Shown: positions 33,639-42,490 of the stretch, piece after piece | Position numbering within the stretch: the stretch's first letter is position 1 | How the letters are laid out: the number at the start of each line of letters is the position of its first letter | NCBI GenBank assembly: GCA_002379425.1 | Contig: DFTH01000011.1 | Span: forward strand, 1-64,000 | DNA length: 64,000 nucleotides | Direction of reading: 5' to 3' | Source: Prevotella sp. UBA4217 | GTDB taxonomy: Bacteria > Bacteroidota > Bacteroidia > Bacteroidales > Bacteroidaceae | Position numbers and translations under genes: made by a program | The notes under the pieces: generated by a model | Told to the model about the DNA's origin: nothing | What the model saw: only the letters and a program-made list of their open reading frames with translations | Database searches by the model: none

Positions 33639-35279
33639 CTACATGTCATCGTATTCTTTCTTCAGCCAGTCCATGCGGATGTCGAGCCACTCCTTGAGTT
33701 GTTCCACCTCGTTCATGTAGGAGCCCCATATCTCATTGTTCCTCCAGGTGTGCACGTATAGTGTCTGCCACTTGTTGTCGTTCTCCTGGACGGCGAGCCT
33801 CAGATAATTGGCATCTTCATTGATCTCTGCCATGATGTCTGACTTCTTGGAGTAGTAGTATTGGTAACGGTCCTTGACGAGTCCGACGAAGTAGGGATCT
33901 CTGAAGAGTTGGGACATCCATGCCATATTCTTGATATGGAAACCTGTTGGTCGGCTGTCACATCCATCGCCACTGCTGTCAGCGTTGCCAAAGGCAATGT
34001 CGTAGTCCCACAACGGCCCCATGATGATCTTCTCGCCAGGTACCCAGGTCATATAGGTGCTCGACCATCGGATGGCATCCCAGGTCTTGGCAATCTCGTT
34101 GATGATATACCAATCGACCATCGCCTCGGCATCGAAGTATTTGCGCCAGCCTGTCTCGGGATCCTTGAAGTTGGGACCATAGAGCGCTGCCTCTGCTTCA
34201 CACACGGCTGTCTTGACCTGGTTGAACTTCTGGTCATACATACCGACCAGTGGTTCCTTGATATTGACTGGTTGCGTCAGGTGGTTGGTGTAGAAATACC
34301 TGGCGTCGTATTCTCCTGGAGCGTATGCGTCGATCTCTAATATGTAACCATCCTCACCGATGTTGACCCTGTGGTCTGAGATGCTAATTTTCTCTGCCAC
34401 CTGGTAAGTGCCCTGATACCTCCCGTTGAGGAACACCTCCGTAAAGCGGGATTGGGGAGTCCAGGCAAGGCAACTCCATTTGCCCAGATAGCCAGCCACC
34501 CTGTTGCGGATCATCGTCTTGTCTGCATAGTTTGCCAGAAAGGCCCAAGGCTTGCCTGACGGCATGCCGAGAATCGACTGCTTGGTGTCGAACTTCACCT
34601 TGTAAGGCTTCTTGGGGAGATCCCAGGTGGAGTTTCCCCTGCCTCGGATCATCATGTCTGATTCGAACACATCGCCAGCAGAGCGGGTCACCACATCCTC
34701 CCTGATGGTGATGTGTCCTTTCTTAAACTCGAATTTCGAGTTGATGTCCTTGCCGTCGTCTGTCTCGATCCAGCAGACAGGCAGTCCTGTGAAGGAGTGG
34801 ATTAACACCTGATAGGTCTGGGCGGCACCTTCATTTTCCACCTTCAGCGTGACGGGACGGCTGAAATCGACGACTGTGACATCGCTGGTGACGGGATTGT
34901 TGTCGATGCTGACACTTCCCCTGCTCGTGAAATGTGCGATGAAGTGCTTGTCGCTGGTGATATGAGGTATCCACCCCTCAATCAGACCGTCGGTGAATAT
35001 CTCACAGTTGACATTGCTGATCAGGCCGACAGGGTTTTCTGACTTCAGCAACTGGAACTCCAGGATACGAGGCTGGTCGTCCTCCTGTTTTGTGGGGTCA
35101 GGCAGGAACAGGGTGTCGCGCTCAAGGATCGTGTCGCGCTCAAGGACGGTCTCCTTCACAAAGACCGTATCACGTACTAATACTGTTTTGGGTTCCACGG
35201 TGTCATCACTCGAGGAACAGGAGAAAACGATGCATAGAAGGGTTAATGACAAACATAGACTCAAAGATTTTTCTCTCAT
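33639..35279 (-). CDS. CotH kinase family lipoprotein
   Basis: 546 residues with a lipoprotein signal (LLCIVFSC, Cys21). A 7-residue-spaced charged linker follows (RDTVFVKETVLERDTILERDT, about residues 36-57), then an Ig-like region, then a CotH kinase domain from about residue 200: MMIRGRGNSTWDLPKKPYKV, FLANYADKTMIRNRVAGYL, FTEVFLNGRYQGTYQVAEKI and GPLWDYDIAFGN with a metal-binding Asp. CotH proteins are atypical secreted protein kinases in spore formers; in Bacteroidota their role is unknown. It is the last gene of the GtrA/GT2/GT-C/Glf run and overlaps glf by four bases (ATGA). Confidence 0.9.
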   Translation of the reverse strand: MREKSLSLCLSLTLLCIVFSCSSSDDTVEPKTVLVRDTVFVKETVLERDTILERDTLFLPDPTKQEDDQPRILEFQLLKSENPVGLISNVNCEIFTDGLIEGWIPHITSDKHFIAHFTSRGSVSIDNNPVTSDVTVVDFSRPVTLKVENEGAAQTYQVLIHSFTGLPVCWIETDDGKDINSKFEFKKGHITIREDVVTRSAGDVFESDMMIRGRGNSTWDLPKKPYKVKFDTKQSILGMPSGKPWAFLANYADKTMIRNRVAGYLGKWSCLAWTPQSRFTEVFLNGRYQGTYQVAEKISISDHRVNIGEDGYILEIDAYAPGEYDARYFYTNHLTQPVNIKEPLVGMYDQKFNQVKTAVCEAEAALYGPNFKDPETGWRKYFDAEAMVDWYIINEIAKTWDAIRWSSTYMTWVPGEKIIMGPLWDYDIAFGNADSSGDGCDSRPTGFHIKNMAWMSQLFRDPYFVGLVKDRYQYYYSKKSDIMAEINEDANYLRLAVQENDNKWQTLYVHTWRNNEIWGSYMNEVEQLKEWLDIRMDWLKKEYDDM

Positions 35280-36406
35280 ATCATATCAAACTTTAGGACC
35301 TTCTCGACAATCGGCGCCATGTCGTAGTACTTATACTCCGCCAGGCGTCCTCCGAATATGACGTCTCGCTCCTGCGCTGCCAGTGCATGATACTGCGCTG
35401 CCAGTGCATTGTTGCGGGCATCATTCACAGTATAGTAGGGCTCCATGCCTGTCTGATACTCCGTAGAGTATTCACGGCTGATGACCGTCTTGGGACAGGC
35501 ATAGACCTCGTCGCCAAACATCTCAAAATGCTTGTGCTCAATGATGCGTGTGTAAGGCACCGTGCGTTCTGTGAAGTTCATCACGGCATTGCCCTGGTAG
35601 TTGGGCATGTCGAGCACTTCTTCCTCAAACCTGACGGTGCGCCAGTCCAGTTTGCCGAATTTGTAGTTGTAATAGGCATCGATGGCGCCAGTATAGACCA
35701 TCTTGTCGGCCATGGCCTCCCATTGCGGTCGATTGTCGAAGAAGTCGGCATTCGTCCGTGTCTCCACGCCATCGAGTAGTCCGTTGATCAGTCTGTTGTA
35801 CCCACCGATGGGGATACCCTGATACTTGTCATTGAAATAGTTGTTGTCATGCACGAAGCGCACGGGCAGGCGCTTGATGATAAACGCAGGCAGGTCCGTA
35901 CACCTGCGGCCCCATTGCTTCTCGGTATATCCCTTGATGAGTGTCTCGTAGATATCCTTGCCGATCAGGATCAAGGCCTGTTCCTCCAGGTTACGGGGCT
36001 CCGTGACTCCTGCGGCCCTCATCTGTGCCAGGGCGTCGGCCTTCTGTTCCTCGATCTTCTGCCGGGCCTCCTCGGGAGTGAGCACGCCCCACATCTGATA
36101 GAACGTGTTCATGTTGAAGGGCAGGTTATACTGCCTTCCCTTGTAGTTGGCGATAGGCGAGTTGGTGTAGCGGTTGAAAGGCACGATGGCATTCACGAAG
36201 TCCCATACCTCCTTACTGTTCGTATGGAAGATATGCGCCCCATACTTATGCACGTTGATGCCCTCTATCTGTTCGCAGTAGATATTCCCGCCCAGGTGAG
36301 GGCGCTTGTCGATCACCAGGCAGCGCTTTCCCTTCTTCCGTGCCTGGTGGGCAAACATGCAGCCGAACAAGCCGGCACCTACTATCAGATAATCGTAATG
36401 CTCCAT
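35276..36406 (-). CDS. glf: UDP-galactopyranose mutase
   Basis: 376 residues from ATG 36406; a GTG one codon earlier is possible. The flavoenzyme converts UDP-galactopyranose to UDP-galactofuranose for surface glycans. It opens with the FAD motif YLIVGAGLFGCMFAHQA and carries HLGGNIYCEQIEGINVHKYG, the YTEKQWG segment and the IPIGGYNRLI loop, all usual for bacterial Glf. Length is normal. The start shares one base with the stop of the GT-C gene (TGATG). Galactofuranose in the cell-surface glycan of this organism is the inference. Confidence 0.96.
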   Translation of the reverse strand: MEHYDYLIVGAGLFGCMFAHQARKKGKRCLVIDKRPHLGGNIYCEQIEGINVHKYGAHIFHTNSKEVWDFVNAIVPFNRYTNSPIANYKGRQYNLPFNMNTFYQMWGVLTPEEARQKIEEQKADALAQMRAAGVTEPRNLEEQALILIGKDIYETLIKGYTEKQWGRRCTDLPAFIIKRLPVRFVHDNNYFNDKYQGIPIGGYNRLINGLLDGVETRTNADFFDNRPQWEAMADKMVYTGAIDAYYNYKFGKLDWRTVRFEEEVLDMPNYQGNAVMNFTERTVPYTRIIEHKHFEMFGDEVYACPKTVISREYSTEYQTGMEPYYTVNDARNNALAAQYHALAAQERDVIFGGRLAEYKYYDMAPIVEKVLKFDMI

Positions 36407-37863
36407 CACTGTTCCTTTCTGTTTAGTCGATAGAAGTAAACATAGCGGCCGGGGCTCCTTTCCACCTTTTTATATAGGGTATAGTCGCGCGCCGTCCTGA
36501 CACTGTCGAGAGGCATGGGCGTCCACTCCTCAAAGGGCATGGAGGTCATGATCCAGAGAGGGGCCACGGCCTCGAAGCGCGCTGCCTCGTCGCGCGCCAG
36601 CCGTTCCGATATCTGCAACTGGAAGGGGAGCATCACCCTGTTGGCCTGTATGAGCCCGTTCCTGTGGAGCACGGTCAGCCCGTCGAAATAGGCATCATTC
36701 CATATTCTGCCGTGCTCCTCCTGGGTCATGCCCCTGATGATGTCGTCAGTCTCTTCGTAGAATGTCTTGTCCTCATGGATATTGGCCCAGGAGAGATAGG
36801 TCCTGTAGGGCAGGATGGCGAAGAACATCAGGAAGACGAGTGCCTTCTGCCATCTGTTGGTGACGTCGCTGAGGGCGGCTACCGCCACTAAGGTGACGGG
36901 CGCAAGGATGATAAAGTAGTTGCTCCAGCCCTTCGTCCCCAGGGCGATGAAGGAGCCAGCATAGCAGAGGGCGATGAGTATGTTCAGGGCAGACAGCCGC
37001 TTCTTCATGAACAGCAGCAGGAGGATGACGAAGGTGGTCAGGCCGAAATACAGATACACCTTCTTCCTGTCGGTAGAGACGATAGGGGAGAAGCCCATGT
37101 ACTCAAAGTTGAAGGTGAAGGTGCCATAGAGCATCTCCTCGAGGCCTTCGCTGCCATAGAGCGCAAAGATGGCCAGGCAACAGACGGCGAAGACCAGTGC
37201 CCAGCCTGACAGGATGGTGAGACACGACCTGAACAGCATGGGGATAGTCACCCTGTCTCTCTGATAGAGGTGATAGACGATATAGAACAGGATGGCGCAA
37301 CACACGGCAGCCATGTTGTTGATTCGCAGGAAGGTCACCACGCCCATGGCGATGCCCACGAGGAAGAACCTCTTCGTGGTGATGGGCTCGCCAGTGACGA
37401 AATGCCTGACGAACACATACAGTCCGTAACTGATTGGCAGCAGGCTCCACTCTTCCGTGAGGTTGCCCTCCACGTTGACAATCAGATAGGCGGCCAAAGC
37501 CACTGCCACGGGCCAGACGGTCTGCCGCGGCCTGACGAACAGGGCAGCCGTCAGCCCCCAGATATAGGTCGTCATGGCAATATAGAGGCAATACACGAGG
37601 TACAGTCCCCATCTCCCCGATGTCAGCCCTATCCCCAAGGCATCGATGAAATAGACGATGGGGCCCTTGTGATCGAACAGGTCAATGTACGGCACCTTGC
37701 CTTGCAGCAGCGCCAGTCCGATATGCTTGAACACCAGTGAGTCGTTCCCCTCGTTGAGCCCGATGGGTGTGAGCGAGGTGGCAAGAAACAGTTGATAACA
37801 GACGGTTAGTGCAAAGATGGCGAGCATCACGCCCGCCTTGTCTCTCAGGGTCATCTCCTTCAT
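36406..37863 (-). CDS. GT-C type membrane glycosyltransferase
   Basis: 485 residues from ATG 37863, overlapping the GT2 stop by four bases (ATGA). About ten to eleven membrane helices. The first extracytoplasmic loop has GKVPYIDLFDHKGPIVYF; the acidic residue and DHKGP pattern are usual for GT-C enzymes that use polyprenyl-phosphate sugars. The C-terminal 110 residues are soluble and probably periplasmic. Taken with the GT2 and GtrA genes upstream, the likely job is to transfer a sugar from a lipid carrier to a surface glycan. Acceptor and sugar are unknown. Confidence 0.8.
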   Translation of the reverse strand: MKEMTLRDKAGVMLAIFALTVCYQLFLATSLTPIGLNEGNDSLVFKHIGLALLQGKVPYIDLFDHKGPIVYFIDALGIGLTSGRWGLYLVYCLYIAMTTYIWGLTAALFVRPRQTVWPVAVALAAYLIVNVEGNLTEEWSLLPISYGLYVFVRHFVTGEPITTKRFFLVGIAMGVVTFLRINNMAAVCCAILFYIVYHLYQRDRVTIPMLFRSCLTILSGWALVFAVCCLAIFALYGSEGLEEMLYGTFTFNFEYMGFSPIVSTDRKKVYLYFGLTTFVILLLLFMKKRLSALNILIALCYAGSFIALGTKGWSNYFIILAPVTLVAVAALSDVTNRWQKALVFLMFFAILPYRTYLSWANIHEDKTFYEETDDIIRGMTQEEHGRIWNDAYFDGLTVLHRNGLIQANRVMLPFQLQISERLARDEAARFEAVAPLWIMTSMPFEEWTPMPLDSVRTARDYTLYKKVERSPGRYVYFYRLNRKEQ

Positions 37864-38585
37864 GGGCGCGTTCCCCTTAGGTTCTTGTTGATGGTCCAGA
37901 AGTCGCCGAGTGCCTTCCAGCCAATCTTCACGATACGCTTCATGTTGATGGAGTTGACACCAGCCTGACGGGGCTTGAAGGTGATGGGGTACCAGCCGAT
38001 CCTGTAGCCCCATTTCTTGGAGATGGCGGAGATGGCCACGTTGCAGAGGAAATAGTCGTGGGGGATGACGTCCATGATGGGCTGGAGCCTCTCAGCCTTC
38101 ATCAGACGGAACGGCGTGTTGGCATCAGCGACCCACTCATGGAACATCAGCCATACGATGAGGCGCAGCGTCTTGCTGACAAACACCCTGTTGAGCCCGT
38201 CCTGCCTGCCTTTCCTGACACCGATCTGGATGTCATAGTCCCTGCGGTGCTCCCACATCTGCCAGAACTCGTCGGGGTCGGTCTGCCCGTCGCTGTCCGT
38301 CTGGAACACGTAGTCGGCCCCCTGTGCGATGGCATGGCGGTACAGGTAGAGCACGGTGGACCCATGACCGCTGTTGGGCTTGTTCAGGGGCTCCAGCAGG
38401 GGATATCTTCCCTTCAGGCCCTGCATGATGGCAAAGGTGTCGTCCTTACTGCCGTCGTTGGCGATCACCAGTTTGGCCTCCGCCTCCTGCGACAGCCGTG
38501 CCACGACGGGGTACCACTGCCTGATGGTCTCTTCTATGTTCTTCGCCTCGTTATAGGCCGGCATCACCAGATATACTTTCTCCAT
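37860..38585 (-). CDS. GT2 family glycosyltransferase, polyprenyl-phosphate sugar synthase-like
   Basis: 241 residues. Opens with VMPAYNEAKNIEETI, then IANDGSKDDT, then the metal site TDSDGQTDPDEF. The size and the DYDIQIGVRKGRQDGLNRVFVSK region fit DPM/DPG-type enzymes that load a sugar onto polyprenyl phosphate on the cytosolic side of the inner membrane. GtrA (likely flippase) precedes it with a 35-base overlap and the GT-C gene follows with a four-base overlap: loading, flipping and transfer are encoded in order. Confidence 0.88.
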   Translation of the reverse strand: MEKVYLVMPAYNEAKNIEETIRQWYPVVARLSQEAEAKLVIANDGSKDDTFAIMQGLKGRYPLLEPLNKPNSGHGSTVLYLYRHAIAQGADYVFQTDSDGQTDPDEFWQMWEHRRDYDIQIGVRKGRQDGLNRVFVSKTLRLIVWLMFHEWVADANTPFRLMKAERLQPIMDVIPHDYFLCNVAISAISKKWGYRIGWYPITFKPRQAGVNSINMKRIVKIGWKALGDFWTINKNLRGTRP

Positions 38586-38994
38586 GTTCGTTGGGTTTAA
38601 AGGTCACGTATTTGTTGGCAAGGAATTGAAAGAACACCACCAGCACGATCGACAGCAGTTTCGACACGATCTTGTTTATATGGAAGATGTCGATGCAGGT
38701 ATAGAGGATGATGTTGCTGAATAGGAGCCCACACAGGCCGACGCTTAGGAAGATGCCGAAGCGGCGCGTGGTGCTGTCCTTCACCTTGAAGTTATAGTTG
38801 CGGTTCAGCAGGAAACTGGTAGAGATGCCTGCCAGGACGCTGATGCAGTTGGCTAAGATATACTGCAGCCCGGCCACCTGAACCAGCAGGGTATAGATCA
38901 CAAAGTCGAGACCCGACGAGAAGGAGCCGATGATGCCATATAGGATCAGATGGTGAGACTTGTGATATAATATCTTAATAAGATCCTTCATCAT
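38551..38994 (-). CDS. GtrA-like membrane protein
   Basis: 147 residues with four membrane helices. Motifs FGIFLSVGLCGLLFSN, the YGIIGSFSSGLDFVIYTLL start and a FLLNRNYNF segment between helices 2 and 3 are the GtrA pattern. GtrA proteins are thought to flip polyprenyl-phosphate sugars across the inner membrane. The start is at one of two adjacent ATGs (38994 or 38991). It is the first gene of the surface-glycan operon, with a TATCTTTG box 17 bases upstream. Confidence 0.9.
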   Translation of the reverse strand: MMKDLIKILYHKSHHLILYGIIGSFSSGLDFVIYTLLVQVAGLQYILANCISVLAGISTSFLLNRNYNFKVKDSTTRRFGIFLSVGLCGLLFSNIILYTCIDIFHINKIVSKLLSIVLVVFFQFLANKYVTFKPNEHGESISGDAGL

Positions 38995-39011
38995 TACAAT
39001 GTTTCACGCTG

Positions 39012-39019
39012 CAAAGATA
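39012..39019 (-). promoter_or_regulatory. -7 box of the GtrA operon
   Basis: TATCTTTG on the minus strand, 17 bases before the first ATG; no obvious -33 element. Confidence 0.65.
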
Positions 39020-39057
39020 CGGCTTTTTTCTGAATTAACGTTAAAAAACATAAGAAA

Positions 39058-39091
39058 TTTGTACTGAAGTGGGATTTTGTACATAACTTTG
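39058..39091 (+). promoter_or_regulatory. promoter of the aldose epimerase gene
   Basis: TTTG at 39058-39061 and TAACTTTG at 39084-39091, spacing 22 bases. Confidence 0.75.
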
Positions 39092-39119
39092 CAACTTACC
39101 CCAGAAAACAAAACTTAAA

Positions 39120-39995
39120 ATGATGGTAGAACTACGAAACGACAAACTATCTATTACTGTATCTGAGAAAGGAGCAGAGTTGCAGAGCATAAGAGACTCC
39201 CATGGCAAGGAATATCTTTGGCAGGCCGACCCGAGGTATTGGTCGCGCCATTCGCCGATCCTCTTTCCTATCGTGTGCAGCGTGAACGACGAGACTTATC
39301 GTGTGGATGGCCAGGAGTACCACTTGCCGCGGCATGGCTTTGCCCGCGATGCCGAGTTCAGGCTCATCGCCCAGGGCGAGCGGAAGGTTACCTTCGCCCT
39401 CGAATCCTCCGAGGCGACCAGGAAGGTGTATCCCTACGACTTCGCCCTGAGCATCAGTTACGTGCTCGACGACAACAAGATAGGCGTGATATGGCATGTC
39501 CACAATACCGACACCCGCGAGATCCACTTCCAAATCGGCGGCCATCCGGCCTTCAACGTGCCGGGCATGGCGGCAGGCGACGCGCAGCAGGGCCGCATCC
39601 GCCTCGACAATCAGGAGCCGATGGATGCCCTCCACAGTTATCCCGACAGTTCGCACTCTATGGACGAGGTGCCCTTCGTGGAGGCGGAGAACGGCATCAT
39701 CGAGTTCTCTAACAACACCTGGCGCAACGACTCCATCAAGGTGCACAAGAGCCAGTTGCATCGTGCCGAACTCTTAGGCAGTGACGGCGAGCCCGAGGTG
39801 ACGGTGGAGTTCCGCACGCCTGTCGTGGCCTTTTGGAGCCCATACGGCAAGGAGGCTCCCTTTGTGTGCATCGAGCCCTGGTACGGCATCGGCGACCCTC
39901 GCGGCTTCCAGGGAGAGTTCAAGGACAAACCACTGATGAACCATCTCCTGCCTGGTGCCTCCTTCATGTCGAAGTACGACATCAAGATCAAATAA
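39120..39995 (+). CDS. aldose 1-epimerase family protein
   Basis: 291 residues, cytosolic, of the galactose mutarotase-like superfamily. Opens with LSITVSEKGAELQSIRDSHGKEYLWQADPRYW; the HSPILFPIVC, LPRHGFARDAEF (catalytic-type His) and GGHPAFNVP segments are family-typical, with WYGIGDPRGFQG near the end. The family interconverts sugar anomers; this branch (YeaD/LacX-like) has uncertain substrates. It starts at one of two adjacent ATGs, has its own promoter, and its stop lies inside the left arm of a bidirectional terminator. Confidence 0.9.
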   Translation: MMVELRNDKLSITVSEKGAELQSIRDSHGKEYLWQADPRYWSRHSPILFPIVCSVNDETYRVDGQEYHLPRHGFARDAEFRLIAQGERKVTFALESSEATRKVYPYDFALSISYVLDDNKIGVIWHVHNTDTREIHFQIGGHPAFNVPGMAAGDAQQGRIRLDNQEPMDALHSYPDSSHSMDEVPFVEAENGIIEFSNNTWRNDSIKVHKSQLHRAELLGSDGEPEVTVEFRTPVVAFWSPYGKEAPFVCIEPWYGIGDPRGFQGEFKDKPLMNHLLPGASFMSKYDIKIK

Positions 39996-40029
39996 AGATA
40001 TCCCGCCATTTGGCGGGATATCTTTATTT
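39990..40029. terminator. bidirectional terminator containing two stop codons
   Basis: Perfect 19-base arms, 39990-40008 and 40011-40029, with only two bases between. The epimerase stop (39993-39995) lies in the left arm; the S9 peptidase stop (40028-40030) lies at the end of the right arm. Confidence 0.95.
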
Positions 40030-42490
40030 ACAGGTGCTTCTTCGGATAGAGGGTGTCCCACCAGGTGGAGTCGCCCTTGAGCCACTTGGCAAACCATGCC
40101 ATCTGCGTGGCAAGCCATTTCTCGCGCTTGGCGTAGTCGAGGATATGGTGGTTCTCACCCTCCACTTCGACGAGGGCCACCTCGCGGCCGAGGAGTTTCA
40201 GGGCGGTGAACATCTGGAGGCTCTCGATGAGGGGCACGTTGGTGTCGGCATTGCCGTGGAGCAGCAGCAGGGGCGTGTGGATCTTGTCGGCATTGAAGAG
40301 CGGCGACTGATCAACGAAGAGTTGGCGGTGGCTCCAGGGATAACTGTTGGCCATCGACACCTCGCTGTAGTTATAGCCCCAGTAGCCTTCTCCCCAGTAA
40401 CTGGTGTGGTTGGCGATGCCCGCATGACTGATGGCGGCAGCGAAGATGTCGGTCTGCGTCTGCAGGTACATCGTCATGAAACCGCCGTAGGAGGCTCCCA
40501 TGCAGCCGATGTGGCTGGCATCGATGAAGGGGTGGGTCTCACAGATCTTCCTCGTGCCCTCGATGATGTCGTCGGCAGGGCCGCGGCCAGCCGTGTTCAC
40601 GTGGCGCGAGGCCCACTCCTGGCCGAAGCCCGTGGCTCCACTGGGCTGGAGGATATAGGCCACGTAGCCCAGCGAGTTCCAGTACTGCGGACAGTAGGGC
40701 GACTCGGGGTAGCGGCTGGTGGGCGAACAGCCTCCATAGTAATATACGAGCATGGGGTATTTCTTCGATGCGTCGAAGTCCTTGGGCAGATACAGACGGC
40801 CATAGACGGTGTCGCCACGGGAGTTCTGGAAGTTCCAGTCCTCACAGGTGCCTACCTCCGCGTCGCCCAGTGCCGTGCGCCCGTCGAACAGTGTCTGCGG
40901 CTTGGGGTTCTTCAGGTTGGTGAGGTATGCTGAGGCTGGCTCCAGGGTCTTATAGGAGAGATAGCCCATCACGGGTGCCTTGGCGGCGATGTCCCAGCGG
41001 TAGGCATTGTCGCCCTCCACAGGCAGTTTGGCAATCTTGCCCGTCTTGGGGTCAAGCACGAACATGTTGACGTAGTCGCGATCCTCTGCGGAGAAGTAGA
41101 TGAGTCCGTCGCCCCTGGTCCAGTCAACACTCGAGATGGAAGGGTCGAAGTCCCTGGTGAGCGGACTGACCTTCTTCGTGGCGATGTCGTAGAGGAAGAG
41201 TTCGTTCTCCGTCATGCTGGGCGTGACGCTGGCCGGCAGTTGACAGCCGATGCGGTCGAAGGCCTCTGGCGTGCCCATGAAGAGGATCTTCTTGCCGTCG
41301 GGCGAGAAGGAGCCTCCGCCGATGAAGCCCTTACAGGTAAAGAGCGTGTCGGCCTGGAGTGTCTGGGCATCCATGATGAAGCAGTCGCCCACCTCGGTAG
41401 GCCGCTGGCTCAGTCGGGTGTAGAATGTGCCGATGAGCAACTGCCGGCCGTCGGCAGAGATATCCTCCAGATAGGTGTTCCTGTGGCCGAAGGTGATGCG
41501 CTGGGTGATGCCCGTGGCGATATCGTACTTAGAGAGATAGGTGCGCGTGCGGAAGCCGGGCTGGCGATCGTCCATCTCCAGGACCTCGAACACGCCTGGG
41601 TCTTCCTTCGGACCTTCTTCCTTCATGGTGATGATCAGGTAGTCTTCCGTGGGCGATACGGTATAGTCGCCCTCTGGGATGCTGGCAGCGAAGAGCGTGC
41701 GCTCACCAGAGCGTGGATTGACCTTGTAGAGCGTGCGCTTGCCATCGACCGTCTCTTCCTCGAGATAGGCACTGGTGGCAGGCAGCCATTTGGGGTTGTG
41801 CGAAGGACGGGAGAGGAGGCGCTGGGTCTTCGCCTCGCGCAACTCGTACTCCCAGCGGGCATTGCCGCCTCGCTCCGTCGTCTGGTACGACAGGCTCACG
41901 AACTGTCCGTCGGCAGAGAGGGCGATGCCCCTGACGCGCTTGCCGTCGAAGAGGTCGTGCGACATATAGGGATGATGCTTGTCGAGGGTGTAGGCTACGG
42001 CCTTGTTGGCATCGATGCGCACCTGGATGGAGTCCGTGTCCCTGGGCTCTGCCAGATAGGCGATGGCAAAGGTGTGGTGCTCGGGAGCGAGGCTGAGGTC
42101 AGTCGTGGCCTCCGTCCCGTCGATGAAGAGTTTGTAGTTCTTGGGACCCTTTACCTCGATCTTGCCCTTGAGGTAGTCGTTGTTGTTCACGTAGAACGTG
42201 AGCAGTCCCACGCTCCTGCTCTTGTCGAGTGAGGGGAGCACCTGGCCGGAGAACCTGCCCGTGGCGGGCAGGGAGAGGCTGATGCCGTCGAGGATTGTCT
42301 TGGCCTCGAAGGGCTTGCCGTTGACATCGACGGTGTCGGATGCGAAGGGCTGGCTGACGGCAAACGGGCCTGCCTGGTTGAACTCACGGATAACTGTCTC
42401 TTGTTGTGCGTGGAGCGGACTCTGCGCTGCCACTGCTACCAGCACGCCCAGCAGGGCGCGCCTCATCGGTTGTATAACTTGCTTTACCAT
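40028..42490 (-). CDS. S9 family serine peptidase (DPP IV / prolyl oligopeptidase-like)
   Basis: 820 residues with a signal peptide. A beta-propeller-like first part (about 60-560) is followed by an alpha/beta-hydrolase domain: nucleophile in CMGASYGGFMTMYL, Asp in LLLLHGNADTNVPLIES and His in EGENHHILDY, so the triad is complete. The family removes dipeptides or cleaves after proline and other residues. The protein is expected in the periplasm. The start overlaps the M13 stop by seven bases, so both peptidases are probably made from one message. Confidence 0.94.
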   Translation of the reverse strand: MVKQVIQPMRRALLGVLVAVAAQSPLHAQQETVIREFNQAGPFAVSQPFASDTVDVNGKPFEAKTILDGISLSLPATGRFSGQVLPSLDKSRSVGLLTFYVNNNDYLKGKIEVKGPKNYKLFIDGTEATTDLSLAPEHHTFAIAYLAEPRDTDSIQVRIDANKAVAYTLDKHHPYMSHDLFDGKRVRGIALSADGQFVSLSYQTTERGGNARWEYELREAKTQRLLSRPSHNPKWLPATSAYLEEETVDGKRTLYKVNPRSGERTLFAASIPEGDYTVSPTEDYLIITMKEEGPKEDPGVFEVLEMDDRQPGFRTRTYLSKYDIATGITQRITFGHRNTYLEDISADGRQLLIGTFYTRLSQRPTEVGDCFIMDAQTLQADTLFTCKGFIGGGSFSPDGKKILFMGTPEAFDRIGCQLPASVTPSMTENELFLYDIATKKVSPLTRDFDPSISSVDWTRGDGLIYFSAEDRDYVNMFVLDPKTGKIAKLPVEGDNAYRWDIAAKAPVMGYLSYKTLEPASAYLTNLKNPKPQTLFDGRTALGDAEVGTCEDWNFQNSRGDTVYGRLYLPKDFDASKKYPMLVYYYGGCSPTSRYPESPYCPQYWNSLGYVAYILQPSGATGFGQEWASRHVNTAGRGPADDIIEGTRKICETHPFIDASHIGCMGASYGGFMTMYLQTQTDIFAAAISHAGIANHTSYWGEGYWGYNYSEVSMANSYPWSHRQLFVDQSPLFNADKIHTPLLLLHGNADTNVPLIESLQMFTALKLLGREVALVEVEGENHHILDYAKREKWLATQMAWFAKWLKGDSTWWDTLYPKKHL

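Noticed and set aside
40198..42232. Several long antisense frames over the S9 peptidase gene
   Set aside because: Shadow frames caused by the G+C-rich third codon positions of the real gene.
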